Shown here piece after piece: positions 16,443-27,681 of a stretch of DNA of 58,806 nucleotides. Numbering within the stretch: position 1 is the first letter of the stretch; each line of letters opens with the position of its first letter. Under the pieces are notes generated by a model that saw only the letters and a list, made by a program, of their open reading frames with translations, was not told the DNA's origin and did not search any database. Origin of the DNA: Pseudobutyrivibrio xylanivorans DSM 14809 (GTDB lineage Bacteria; Bacillota; Clostridia; Lachnospirales; Lachnospiraceae); NCBI RefSeq assembly GCF_900141825.1, contig NZ_FQYQ01000019.1, positions 1-58,806 on the forward strand, read 5' to 3'. The translations under genes were made by a program, and so were the position numbers.

Positions 16443-16453
<11 letters not shown>
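16238..16453 (+). CDS. yaaA: S4-domain RNA-binding protein YaaA (RlbA)
   Basis: 71 residues, a single S4-like domain: [48 protein letters not shown]. A standard small gene between dnaN and recF in Firmicutes; it is thought to act in ribosome maturation. TAATG overlap with dnaN and 11-bp overlap with recF indicate a tightly coupled operon. Confidence 0.95.
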
Positions 16454-19465
<3,012 letters not shown>

Positions 19466-19482
19466 TTTTTTAATATAAAATC

Positions 19483-19495
19483 GGGGCTTCGCCCC
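19483..19495 (+). other. Stable hairpin between gyrB and gyrA
   Basis: GGGGC, TTC, GCCCC, in the 54-bp gyrB-gyrA gap. The sequence after it is AAAAG rather than a T-run, so it is not a terminator. It may protect or mark the mRNA. Confidence 0.5.
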
Positions 19496-19519
19496 AAAAG
19501 CAAAAGATAAAGGATAAAT

Positions 19520-22054
19520 ATGGACGACAAAATTTTTGATAACATTCATGATGTTGATCTAAAAGAAACAATGGAGACATCCTACATCGATTATGCCATG
19601 AGCGTTATTGCCTCACGTGCACTTCCAGATGTAAGAGATGGTTTAAAACCAGTTCAACGTAGAGTTCTCTTCTCTATGATTGAGTTAAACAATGGACCAG
19701 ACAAACCACACAGAAAATGTGCGCGTATTGTCGGTGATACAATGGGTAAATATCACCCACATGGTGATAGTTCTATTTACGGAGCTCTTGTTAATATGGC
19801 TCAGGAATGGAATACTCGTTACCCACTTGTAGACGGTCACGGAAACTTTGGTTCAGAAGACGGTGATGGTGCCGCTGCTATGCGATACACTGAGGCTCGT
19901 CTTTCTAAGATTTCTATGACAATGTTCGGTATCAATTACAAGGATGAAAAATTCACCACTGGTAAAGATATCGATATGGATGGCGTAGACTTCATGCCAA
20001 ACTTTGATGAGACTGAGAAAGAGCCTACTGTTCTTCCAGCCCGCTATCCTAACCTTCTTGTAAATGGTACTACTGGTATCGCCGTAGGTATGGCTACCAA
20101 TATCCCACCTCACAACCTTCGTGAGATTATTGGAGCAGTTAATAAGATTATCGACAATCAGGTTGAGGAAGACAGAGAGACAGAAATCGATGAACTTCTT
20201 GATATTGTAAAGGGACCTGATTTTCCAACAGGTGGCGTAATCCTTGGAAAGACTGGTATTGAAGAAGCATATCGTACTGGTCGTGCAAAAATCAGAGTTC
20301 GTGCAGTTTCTGAAATAGAGCCTATGGACAATGGTAAAAACAGAATTGTTGTTACTGAGCTTCCATACATGGTAAATAAGGCAAGACTTATCGAAAATAT
20401 TGCTAAGCTTGTTAAGGATAAAAAGATTGATGGAATTACAGATCTTCGTGATGAGTCATCTCGTGAAGGTATCCGTGTTTGTATTGAGCTTCGTCGTGAT
20501 GTAAATCCTAACATCATTTTGAATCAGCTCTACAAGCACACTCAGCTTCAGGATACATTCGGTGTAATTATGCTTGCACTTGTAAATAATCAGCCAAAGA
20601 TTCTTAATCTTAAGCAGATGCTTGTGCATTATCTTGATCACCAAAAGGACGTAGTAACTCGTCGTACAAAGTACGAGTTGAACAAGGCTGAGGAAAGAGC
20701 TCACATTTTAGAGGGATTACTCATTGCCCTTGATAACATTGATGAAGTAATTCAGATTATCAGAAGTTCCGCTGATGTAAATTCAGCAAAGGCCACATTA
20801 ATGGAGCGTTTTGGTCTTTCAGATGCTCAGGCTCAGGCCATTGTTGATATGCGTCTCCGTGCTCTCACAGGTTTGGAGCGTGACAAGATTCAGAAGGAAT
20901 ATGATGATTTACAGATTTTAATTGGAAAATTGAAGGCTATTTTAGGAGATGAGAAGATTCTTCTCGGCGTAATTAAAACTGAAATCACAGAAATCGCTGA
21001 TAAGTATGGTGATGACAGACGTACATCTATCGGATTTGATGAGTTCGATATCAGCATGGAGGATATGATTCCTGTTACAAATACTGTTGTTACATTTACA
21101 AAGCTTGGATATATCAAGCGTATGAATGAAGACAACTTTAAGGCACAGCACAGAGGCGGTAAGGGAATCAAGGGTATGGAGACTATCGATGAGGATTACG
21201 TTACTGAAATGCTTATGATGTCTTCACACGATTATCTCCTCTTCTTCACGAACAAGGGACGAGTATATCGAATCAAGGCATACGAGATCCCAGAGTCTAG
21301 CCGTACAAGCCGAGGAATTGCAATTGTAAATATTCTTCAGCTTCAGCCAGATGAAAAGATTACAGCCATGATTCCTATTGAGGATTATCATGAGGATAAA
21401 TATCTATTCATGGCAACAGCTGATGGATTTGTTAAGAAAACAAAGATTACTGAATACGATAACATCAGAAAAAATGGTCTTACAGCAATCACACTTCGTG
21501 ATGATGATACTCTGATCGAAGTTAAGCTTACTGATGGTGATGAAGATGTAATCATGGTTACAAAGTATGGTCAGGCTATCCGCTTCAGCGAGACTGAGGT
21601 TCGTGCTACAGGCCGTGCAACAATGGGTGTTATCGGTATGAACCTTTCTGCTGATGATGTAATCATTGGAATGCAGCTTATTTCTCAGGGCGAAAGTCTT
21701 ATGACTGTTTCAGAAAATGGTCTTGGTAAATGTACACTTATGACAGAGTTCAACACAATCCACCGTGGTGGAAAGGGTGTTAAGTGTTACAAGATTACAG
21801 AAAAGACTGGTAATCTTATCGGTGCAAAGGCTGTTGAAAAGGATGATGAGGTAATGCTCATTAATACTGCAGGTACAATCATTAGAATCGAAGTTGCAGG
21901 CACAACACTCCTAAGTAGAATTACATCTGGAGTTAAATTAATCGACTTAAAAGAAAATACTAAATTAATAAGCATTGCAAAAGTTAGAAAAAGTGATACA
22001 ATACTTGCAGAAGAGGTTGAAGAATTAAATGAGGGTTCAACAACCGAAGAATAG
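19520..22054 (+). CDS. gyrA: DNA gyrase subunit A
   Basis: 844 residues. Catalytic tyrosine Y123 in AAMRYTEARLSKI, the QRDR segment HPHGDSSIYGALVNMAQ (79-95), and a C-terminal beta-pinwheel with the GyrA box QRGGKG-like AQHRGGKGIKG (near 541), ending in an acidic tail EEVEELNEGSTTEE. The position equivalent to E. coli D87 is G88, not Asp/Glu. It partners GyrB 54 bp upstream. The GyrA box separates it from ParC. Confidence 0.97.
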   Translation: MDDKIFDNIHDVDLKETMETSYIDYAMSVIASRALPDVRDGLKPVQRRVLFSMIELNNGPDKPHRKCARIVGDTMGKYHPHGDSSIYGALVNMAQEWNTRYPLVDGHGNFGSEDGDGAAAMRYTEARLSKISMTMFGINYKDEKFTTGKDIDMDGVDFMPNFDETEKEPTVLPARYPNLLVNGTTGIAVGMATNIPPHNLREIIGAVNKIIDNQVEEDRETEIDELLDIVKGPDFPTGGVILGKTGIEEAYRTGRAKIRVRAVSEIEPMDNGKNRIVVTELPYMVNKARLIENIAKLVKDKKIDGITDLRDESSREGIRVCIELRRDVNPNIILNQLYKHTQLQDTFGVIMLALVNNQPKILNLKQMLVHYLDHQKDVVTRRTKYELNKAEERAHILEGLLIALDNIDEVIQIIRSSADVNSAKATLMERFGLSDAQAQAIVDMRLRALTGLERDKIQKEYDDLQILIGKLKAILGDEKILLGVIKTEITEIADKYGDDRRTSIGFDEFDISMEDMIPVTNTVVTFTKLGYIKRMNEDNFKAQHRGGKGIKGMETIDEDYVTEMLMMSSHDYLLFFTNKGRVYRIKAYEIPESSRTSRGIAIVNILQLQPDEKITAMIPIEDYHEDKYLFMATADGFVKKTKITEYDNIRKNGLTAITLRDDDTLIEVKLTDGDEDVIMVTKYGQAIRFSETEVRATGRATMGVIGMNLSADDVIIGMQLISQGESLMTVSENGLGKCTLMTEFNTIHRGGKGVKCYKITEKTGNLIGAKAVEKDDEVMLINTAGTIIRIEVAGTTLLSRITSGVKLIDLKENTKLISIAKVRKSDTILAEEVEELNEGSTTEE

Positions 22055-22073
22055 TATTTAACATAATAGCAAT

Positions 22074-22108
22074 GGGGCTGTTATTTAATAGATAGCAGTC
22101 CCTTTTTT
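22074..22108 (+). terminator. Terminator after gyrA
   Basis: GGGGCTGTTA, 9-nt loop, TAGCAGTCCC (10 bp with two G-T wobbles), followed by TTTTTT. Confidence 0.88.
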
Positions 22109-22120
22109 GTTAAGTGAACG

Positions 22121-22136
22121 CTTTAATGATTTAAAG
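22121..22136. promoter_or_regulatory. Palindrome upstream of fumarase, possible operator
   Basis: CTTTAA-TGAT-TTAAAG, a perfect 6-bp dyad about 35 bp before the fumarase alpha ATG. No clear promoter hexamers could be placed around it, so the role is inferred from position only. Confidence 0.3.
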
Positions 22137-22170
22137 TGAGAATAATGTAAAGTAATATCAGGGCAATTTA

Positions 22171-23013
22171 ATGAAGAATTTACAGACAGAGATTATACGA
22201 GACACCGTAAAAGAAATGTGTATTCAGGCTAATCATTATCTTTCAGAAGATATGAATTTAGCATTAAAAAAAGCAGTTGATACCGAAAAATCTGAGCTCG
22301 GTAAGAAAATTTTAACCCAGCTTCAAGAAAACTTGACTATAGCAGATAAGGAACAGATACCAATCTGTCAGGATACTGGAATGGCCGTATTCTTTGTTGA
22401 GGTTGGACAAGAGTTACACATAGAAGGTGGACTTTTAACTGATGCTATTAACGAGGGAGTCAGACTTGGATATACAGAAGGTTACCTCAGAAAATCAGTT
22501 GTAGGTGACCCAATTGAGCGAGTTAATACTGGAGACAACACACCGGCAATTATTCACTATGATTTAGTAGCTGGAGATGGACTTAAAATCACTCTTGCTC
22601 CAAAAGGATTTGGTTCTGAAAATATGAGCCGAGTATTTATGTTGAAGCCTGCAGATGGAATCGAAGGAATTAAAAATGCAATCCTTACAGCAGTAAGTGA
22701 TGCTGGTCCAAATGCCTGTCCTCCAATGGTGGTAGGTGTAGGAATCGGAGGAACCTTTGAAAAATCAGCTCTTATGGCTAAGCAGGCACTTACAAGAGAA
22801 TTTTCAGCACGTCCAGATATACCTTGGGTAAAGGAATTAGAGGACGAAATGCTTGAAAAGATAAATAAGCTTGGCATAGGCCCAGGCGGACTTGGTGGAA
22901 CTACTACTGCTCTAGCAGTAAATATTAATACCTATGCAACCCATATTGCGGGTTTGCCAGTAGCAATTAATATTTGCTGTCATGTAAATAGACATATTAC
23001 GAGGAAACTATAA
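22171..23013 (+). CDS. Class I fumarate hydratase, alpha subunit
   Basis: 280 residues. The N-terminal half of iron-sulfur fumarase: PICQDTGMAVFFVEVG (about 64-79), GSENMSRVFMLKPADG, and PPMVVGVGIGGTFEKSALMAKQAL. Candidate [4Fe-4S] cysteines are in CQDTG, NACPP and NICCHVN. It interconverts fumarate and malate with the beta subunit. The L(+)-tartrate dehydratase alpha subunit is the main alternative and is hard to separate by eye. The TAATG overlap with the beta gene couples translation. Confidence 0.88.
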   Translation: MKNLQTEIIRDTVKEMCIQANHYLSEDMNLALKKAVDTEKSELGKKILTQLQENLTIADKEQIPICQDTGMAVFFVEVGQELHIEGGLLTDAINEGVRLGYTEGYLRKSVVGDPIERVNTGDNTPAIIHYDLVAGDGLKITLAPKGFGSENMSRVFMLKPADGIEGIKNAILTAVSDAGPNACPPMVVGVGIGGTFEKSALMAKQALTREFSARPDIPWVKELEDEMLEKINKLGIGPGGLGGTTTALAVNINTYATHIAGLPVAINICCHVNRHITRKL

Positions 23014-23564
23014 TGGAGCATAAAATATTTACACCAATCACATCAGAAGTGGCTATTACACTTCATTCGGGAGATTATTGTTACATCTCAGGAGAGATTT
23101 ATGTGGCCAGAGATGCTGCTCATGGACGCATGAACGAAGCTCTTAACAAGGGAGAAAAACTTCCAATACCTATTGAAAATTGCACAATTTATTATATGGG
23201 ACCATCACCTGCCAGACCAGGTAGACCAATAGGTTCAGCAGGGCCTACCACTGCCAGTCGTATGGATAAGTACGCACCAAGACTTTTAGACCTTGGGATG
23301 AAAGCAATGATAGGAAAAGGCAAAAGAACGCCAGAGGTCATTGAAGCCATAGTAAGAAATAAAGGTGTATATTTTGCAGCTGTTGGAGGTGCAGGTGCCC
23401 TATTATCAAAATGCATAAAAAGTTCTGAGGTAGTTTGCTACGATGACCTTGGTGCAGAGGCCATCAGAAAGCTATATGTAGAGGATTTTCCAGTAATTGT
23501 TGTAATAGACAGTGAAGGAAATAATCTATATGAAACAGCTATCAAAGAATTTAGTCAAATATAA
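23013..23564 (+). CDS. Class I fumarate hydratase, beta subunit
   Basis: 183 residues. Typical beta subunit: SGEIYVARDAAHGRM (about 25-39), YMGPSPARPGRPIGSAGPTTASRMD, GKGKRTPEVIEAI and GAEAIRKLYVEDFPVIVVIDSEGN. It forms the C-terminal swivelling domain of the two-chain fumarase. It starts within the alpha stop codon and ends 32 bp before the peptide importer, with no terminator seen between. Confidence 0.9.
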   Translation: MEHKIFTPITSEVAITLHSGDYCYISGEIYVARDAAHGRMNEALNKGEKLPIPIENCTIYYMGPSPARPGRPIGSAGPTTASRMDKYAPRLLDLGMKAMIGKGKRTPEVIEAIVRNKGVYFAAVGGAGALLSKCIKSSEVVCYDDLGAEAIRKLYVEDFPVIVVIDSEGNNLYETAIKEFSQI

Positions 23565-23596
23565 AAGAAAGAAATATAGAAAAGGAGTTTAATGTT

Positions 23597-24508
23597 TTGG
23601 CAAAGTACATCGCAAAAAGAATTTTGCTGGCTATAGTGTCCATTTGGATAATTACAATGATAACTTTCTTCGCAATGAACGCTATTCCAGGAGGCCCTTT
23701 CAATAAGGAAAAGGCTACAGACCCAGCGGTAATCAAGGCTCTCGAGGAGAGATATAACTTGGATAAACCGTTAGGTGAACAATACACTCTTTACATGAAT
23801 AATCTTCTTCATGGAGATTGGGGTGTATCTCTTAAAACAGGTCGTGCAATTTGGCCTGATATGACATCTAAGTTTTCAGTTTCTGCAAAGCTTGGAGGTA
23901 GAGCAGCAATTATCGCAATCATAATTGGAATCATTTTAGGAGCAATCGCCGCTCTTACAAGAAACAAATTACCGGATCGACTAATCATTTTCTTTACAAC
24001 TTTGGGTACAGCTATGCCGTCATTCGTGTTGGCTACTCTTCTGCTGTTGGTATTTTGTTTAAAATTAGGATGGTTCCCAGTATTCTCATCATCTGATCCA
24101 AATTACACACTTCCAGTAATTGCACTTTCAGTATATCCAATGGCATATATTACTCGTCTTACAAAGACAAGTATGTTGGATGCTCTTAATCAAGATTACG
24201 TTAGAACAGCCAGAGCAAAAGGTGTTTCAAAGGTTAAGGTTATTTTCCTTCATGCCCTTAGAAATGCACTTATTCCAGTAATAACATATGTAGGACCAAT
24301 GGTTGCTTACATCTTAACTGGTTCGATGGTAGTAGAGAATATCTTTACTATTGGTGGACTTGGCTCAACTTTCGTAACATCAATTACTAACAGAGATTAC
24401 ACAACTATTATGGCAGTAACAATCTTCCTTGCAATCCTTATGGTAATTGCAAACTTACTTACTGATATTGTTTACAAGATGGTTGACCCTAGAATTAAGC
24501 TTGATTAG
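23597..24508 (+). CDS. oppB: Oligopeptide ABC transporter permease (OppB-type)
   Basis: 303 residues. The start is TTG at 23597 with AAAGGAG 9 bp upstream; the nearby ATG at 23592 is out of frame. Six hydrophobic segments, the N-terminal family motif FFAMNAIPGGPF, and the EAA-loop TRLTKTSMLDALNQDYVRTARAKGVSKVKVI (about 190-220) that couples to the ATPases. First gene of oppBCDFA; part of a cytoplasmic-membrane peptide importer. Confidence 0.95.
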   Translation: MAKYIAKRILLAIVSIWIITMITFFAMNAIPGGPFNKEKATDPAVIKALEERYNLDKPLGEQYTLYMNNLLHGDWGVSLKTGRAIWPDMTSKFSVSAKLGGRAAIIAIIIGIILGAIAALTRNKLPDRLIIFFTTLGTAMPSFVLATLLLLVFCLKLGWFPVFSSSDPNYTLPVIALSVYPMAYITRLTKTSMLDALNQDYVRTARAKGVSKVKVIFLHALRNALIPVITYVGPMVAYILTGSMVVENIFTIGGLGSTFVTSITNRDYTTIMAVTIFLAILMVIANLLTDIVYKMVDPRIKLD

Positions 24509-24522
24509 GAGGAATTAAGAAA

Positions 24523-25605
24523 TTGGATAATAAAGAAATGAAGAAAAGCCTCCTGTCAGCTCAGGTAGATCTTTCAAAATTCAGCGCAGCAAATTTTGAA
24601 AAAGCGACAGATGAGGAAAAGCGTCAGCAGGACGTAATGGGTGAGTCTACTACATTTTTTAAGGATGGTATGAGACGACTTCGCAAGAACCCTCTTGCTA
24701 TGGCAAGTATTGTAGTACTTGCGCTTATAATTTTGATTATTTTAGTTGCACCACATATTGTTCCTTACAAATATGATCAGATTATTGCGGTAAATGGTGT
24801 AAGAGATAAAGGTAGTGCAAATCTTGGCTTCTTTATGTATTCACAAAAAGAGCTGAATTATATGAATGAAACGGGTGAGGATTTATTCCCACATATTTTT
24901 GGTACTGATGGTCTTGGTAGAGACTACTTTATCCGTGTAATTTACGGTACAAGAGTATCTCTTGCAGTTGGTGTAGTCGCAGCTATCATGGTTGTTATTA
25001 TCGGTATCATTTATGGTTCAATAGCAGGTTACTTTGGTGGAAAAGTAGACCTTATCATGATGAGAATTGTTGATATCATCTATTCTCTTCCAGATATGCT
25101 TATTATCATACTTCTTTCAGTTGTACTTAATGAAAATTTATCAGGAAAGCTTGCTGGAACAGTATTTTCATCACTTGGTTCAAATATGATTTCTATGTTT
25201 ATCGTATTTGGTCTTCTTTACTGGGTAAGTATGGCCCGTCTTATCAGAGGTCAGATTCTTACAATTAAGAATAACGAGTATGTTCTTGCAGCAAGATGTA
25301 TTGGTACATCTAATGCAAAGATATTAAAAAGACATATTTTACCTAACTGCTTGTCAGTAATTATTATTACCACTGCCCTTCAGATTCCAAGTGCTATCTT
25401 TACAGAAAGCTACTTGTCATTCTTAGGACTTGGTGTTTCAGTTCCACTTACATCACTTGGTTCACTTGCCAATGATGCAAGAAGTGGTATGCAGTCTTAT
25501 CCAGCAAGACTTGTAATTCCAGCAGTTATTATTTGCTTAATCGTACTTGCACTCAACCTCTTAGGCGATGGTCTTAGAGATGCATTCGATACAAAGCTTG
25601 ATTAA
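24523..25605 (+). CDS. oppC: Oligopeptide ABC transporter permease (OppC-type)
   Basis: 360 residues from TTG at 24523, chosen because AGGAGG lies 10 bp upstream; an ATG five codons later has poorer spacing. A long cytoplasmic N-terminus, then a first TM at about 62-80, a periplasm-facing loop with PHIFGTDGLGRDYFIRVIYGTRVSL (OppC signature), five further TMs and the EAA loop (ARLIRGQILTIKNNEYVLAARCIGTSNAKI). It pairs with OppB 14 bp upstream. Confidence 0.95.
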   Translation: MDNKEMKKSLLSAQVDLSKFSAANFEKATDEEKRQQDVMGESTTFFKDGMRRLRKNPLAMASIVVLALIILIILVAPHIVPYKYDQIIAVNGVRDKGSANLGFFMYSQKELNYMNETGEDLFPHIFGTDGLGRDYFIRVIYGTRVSLAVGVVAAIMVVIIGIIYGSIAGYFGGKVDLIMMRIVDIIYSLPDMLIIILLSVVLNENLSGKLAGTVFSSLGSNMISMFIVFGLLYWVSMARLIRGQILTIKNNEYVLAARCIGTSNAKILKRHILPNCLSVIIITTALQIPSAIFTESYLSFLGLGVSVPLTSLGSLANDARSGMQSYPARLVIPAVIICLIVLALNLLGDGLRDAFDTKLD

Positions 25606-25619
25606 TTTAGGAGGTAATT

Positions 25620-26618
25620 ATGTCAGATTCAAAATATGTACTTGAAGTAAAAGACCTCCATACAAGCTTTTTTACAGATGCAGGTGAGGTCAAAGCCGTT
25701 AACGGCGTAAGCTTTAACTTAGAGCCAGGAAAGACACTTGGAATAGTTGGAGAATCGGGTTCAGGAAAATCAGTTACAGCTTATTCAATTATGCAGATTC
25801 TTGCTCAGACAGGACGTATCACAGGTGGTGAGGTTCTATTTAAGGGCGAAGATATAACAAAGTATTCTGAAAGAGAGATGCAGAAATTCAGAGGAAGTAA
25901 ATGCTCTATCATCTTCCAGGATCCAATGACAAGCTTAAACCCAGTTTTTACTGTAGGTTATCAGCTTGAAGAAGCAATTATGCTTCATACAAACAAAAAT
26001 AGAGCGCAGGCTAAAGAAAGAGCTATTGAGCTTTTGAAATTAGTTGGTGTTAATGATCCAGAAAAGCGTTTAAAGCAGTATCCTCATGAGCATTCAGGTG
26101 GTATGAGACAGAGAGATATGATTGCTATGGCACTTGCATGTGAGCCAGATATTCTTATCGCGGATGAGCCAACAACTGCTCTTGACGTTACAATTCAGGC
26201 CCAGATTCTCGAACTTATGCAGGATCTTCAGAAAAAGCTCGGAATGGCAATCATTATGGTTACACATGACCTTGGTGTTATTGCATCAATGTGTGACGAA
26301 ATCCTTGTAATGTACGGTGGTCGTGTTTGCGAGCGTGGAACAGCTGATGATATTTTCTACAGCCCAGCGCATGAATATACAAAGGGACTTCTTCGTTCAA
26401 TCCCTCGTACTGATAATATGAACGAAAAACTTGTACCAATTGGAGGTACACCTATAAATCTTCTTAATATGCCTGAGGGTTGTGCATTCTGCCCTCGTTG
26501 TGATGAGGCAATGAAAATTTGTCTGAAGGAAGTACCAGATGAGCTTAGAATCAGTGATTCACATTTGGCAAGCTGCTGGATGAATGTAAAAAATTTGTAT
26601 GAAAGTAAGGAGGCATAA
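25620..26618 (+). CDS. oppD: Oligopeptide ABC transporter ATPase (OppD-type)
   Basis: 332 residues. Walker A GESGSGKS (about 44-51), Q-loop FQDPMTSLNP, signature SGGMRQR, Walker B ILIADEPTTALDVT, H-loop VTHDLG, and the oligopeptide-type C-terminal extension with four cysteines (CAFCPRCDEAMKIC), often an iron-sulfur site in this family. AGGAGG before the ATG. It energises peptide uptake with OppF. Confidence 0.96.
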   Translation: MSDSKYVLEVKDLHTSFFTDAGEVKAVNGVSFNLEPGKTLGIVGESGSGKSVTAYSIMQILAQTGRITGGEVLFKGEDITKYSEREMQKFRGSKCSIIFQDPMTSLNPVFTVGYQLEEAIMLHTNKNRAQAKERAIELLKLVGVNDPEKRLKQYPHEHSGGMRQRDMIAMALACEPDILIADEPTTALDVTIQAQILELMQDLQKKLGMAIIMVTHDLGVIASMCDEILVMYGGRVCERGTADDIFYSPAHEYTKGLLRSIPRTDNMNEKLVPIGGTPINLLNMPEGCAFCPRCDEAMKICLKEVPDELRISDSHLASCWMNVKNLYESKEA

Positions 26619-26620
26619 TT

Positions 26621-27601
26621 ATGAGTGATGAAAAATACCTCCTTAAGGTTGAACATTTAAAGCAGTATTTCCCTATCAAGGAAGGTTTTAGAACAGTACC
26701 CCTTAAGGCAGTTGATGATATTTCATTTGCTATTAAGCCTGGTGAAACACTTGGTCTTGTAGGAGAATCAGGATGCGGAAAAACAACTGTTGGTCGTACT
26801 CTTCTTCGTTTATATCAGCCAACAGCTGGACGTATTGAATTTGATGGTGATGTTCTATTTGATAGTGAGAAAAAGATTGATGTAAATATGCATCCATATC
26901 GTAAGCAGATGCAGATGGTATTCCAGGATCCATATTCATCACTTGATCCACGTATGACAGTTGAGGATATTATCGGTGAGCCACTTGATGTGCATAAGCT
27001 CTATTCTTCTAAGGGAGAACGCCGCGACAAAATCCTTTCACTTATGGAGACAGTAGGTCTTAATGCAGAGCACGCTATGCGCTATGCTCATGAGTTCTCA
27101 GGTGGACAAAGACAGCGTATTGGTATTGCAAGAGCCCTTGCAGTAGATCCAAAATTCATCGTTTGTGATGAGCCAGTTTCAGCCCTTGATGTTTCTATTC
27201 AGGCCCAGGTTGTAAATATGTTTGAAGAGTTGCAGGAAAAGCTCGGAGTTGCATATCTCTTCATCGCACATGACCTTTTAGTTGTTCATCATATTTCAGA
27301 CAGAATAGCTGTTATGTACCTTGGACACATCATGGAGATAGCGGACGCTGATGATTTAAATAATAATCCAGTACATCCATATACTCTCTCACTTCTTTCA
27401 GCAGTACCTATTCCAGACCCAGAGACTGCAAGAAAGAGCCAGAGAATCATTCTTGAAGGAGATGTTCCTAGTCCTCTTAAGATGCCTAGTGGATGTCCAT
27501 TTAGAACAAGATGTAGATATGCGACAGAACAGTGTGCCAAGGAAATGCCACCTCTTACTGATAGAGGAAATGACCATTTTGTTGCATGTTGGAACAAATA
27601 A
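26621..27601 (+). CDS. oppF: Oligopeptide ABC transporter ATPase (OppF-type)
   Basis: 326 residues. Walker A GESGCGKT, Q-loop FQDPYSSLDP, signature SGGQRQR, Walker B IVCDEPVSALDVS, H-loop AHDLLVVHHISDRIAVMYLG, and the C-terminal cysteine-bearing motif GCPFRTRCRYATEQC. It starts 2 bp after oppD. Together they form the heterodimeric motor of the importer. Confidence 0.96.
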   Translation: MSDEKYLLKVEHLKQYFPIKEGFRTVPLKAVDDISFAIKPGETLGLVGESGCGKTTVGRTLLRLYQPTAGRIEFDGDVLFDSEKKIDVNMHPYRKQMQMVFQDPYSSLDPRMTVEDIIGEPLDVHKLYSSKGERRDKILSLMETVGLNAEHAMRYAHEFSGGQRQRIGIARALAVDPKFIVCDEPVSALDVSIQAQVVNMFEELQEKLGVAYLFIAHDLLVVHHISDRIAVMYLGHIMEIADADDLNNNPVHPYTLSLLSAVPIPDPETARKSQRIILEGDVPSPLKMPSGCPFRTRCRYATEQCAKEMPPLTDRGNDHFVACWNK

Positions 27602-27630
27602 AATACACAAATTTAGATTATTATGGTTTT

Positions 27631-27644
27631 AAGCTTTCGGGCTT
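27631..27644 (+). other. UUCG-loop hairpin between oppF and oppA
   Basis: AAGCT-TTCG-GGCTT: five base pairs (one G-T) closed by a TTCG tetraloop, 38 bp before the oppA ATG. It is not followed by a T-run. Such intercistronic hairpins upstream of binding-protein genes can protect the downstream mRNA; that role is inference here. Confidence 0.5.
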
Positions 27645-27681
27645 GAGATAAAAATCAAATCAAAAAAGGAGAAAAAGAAGC

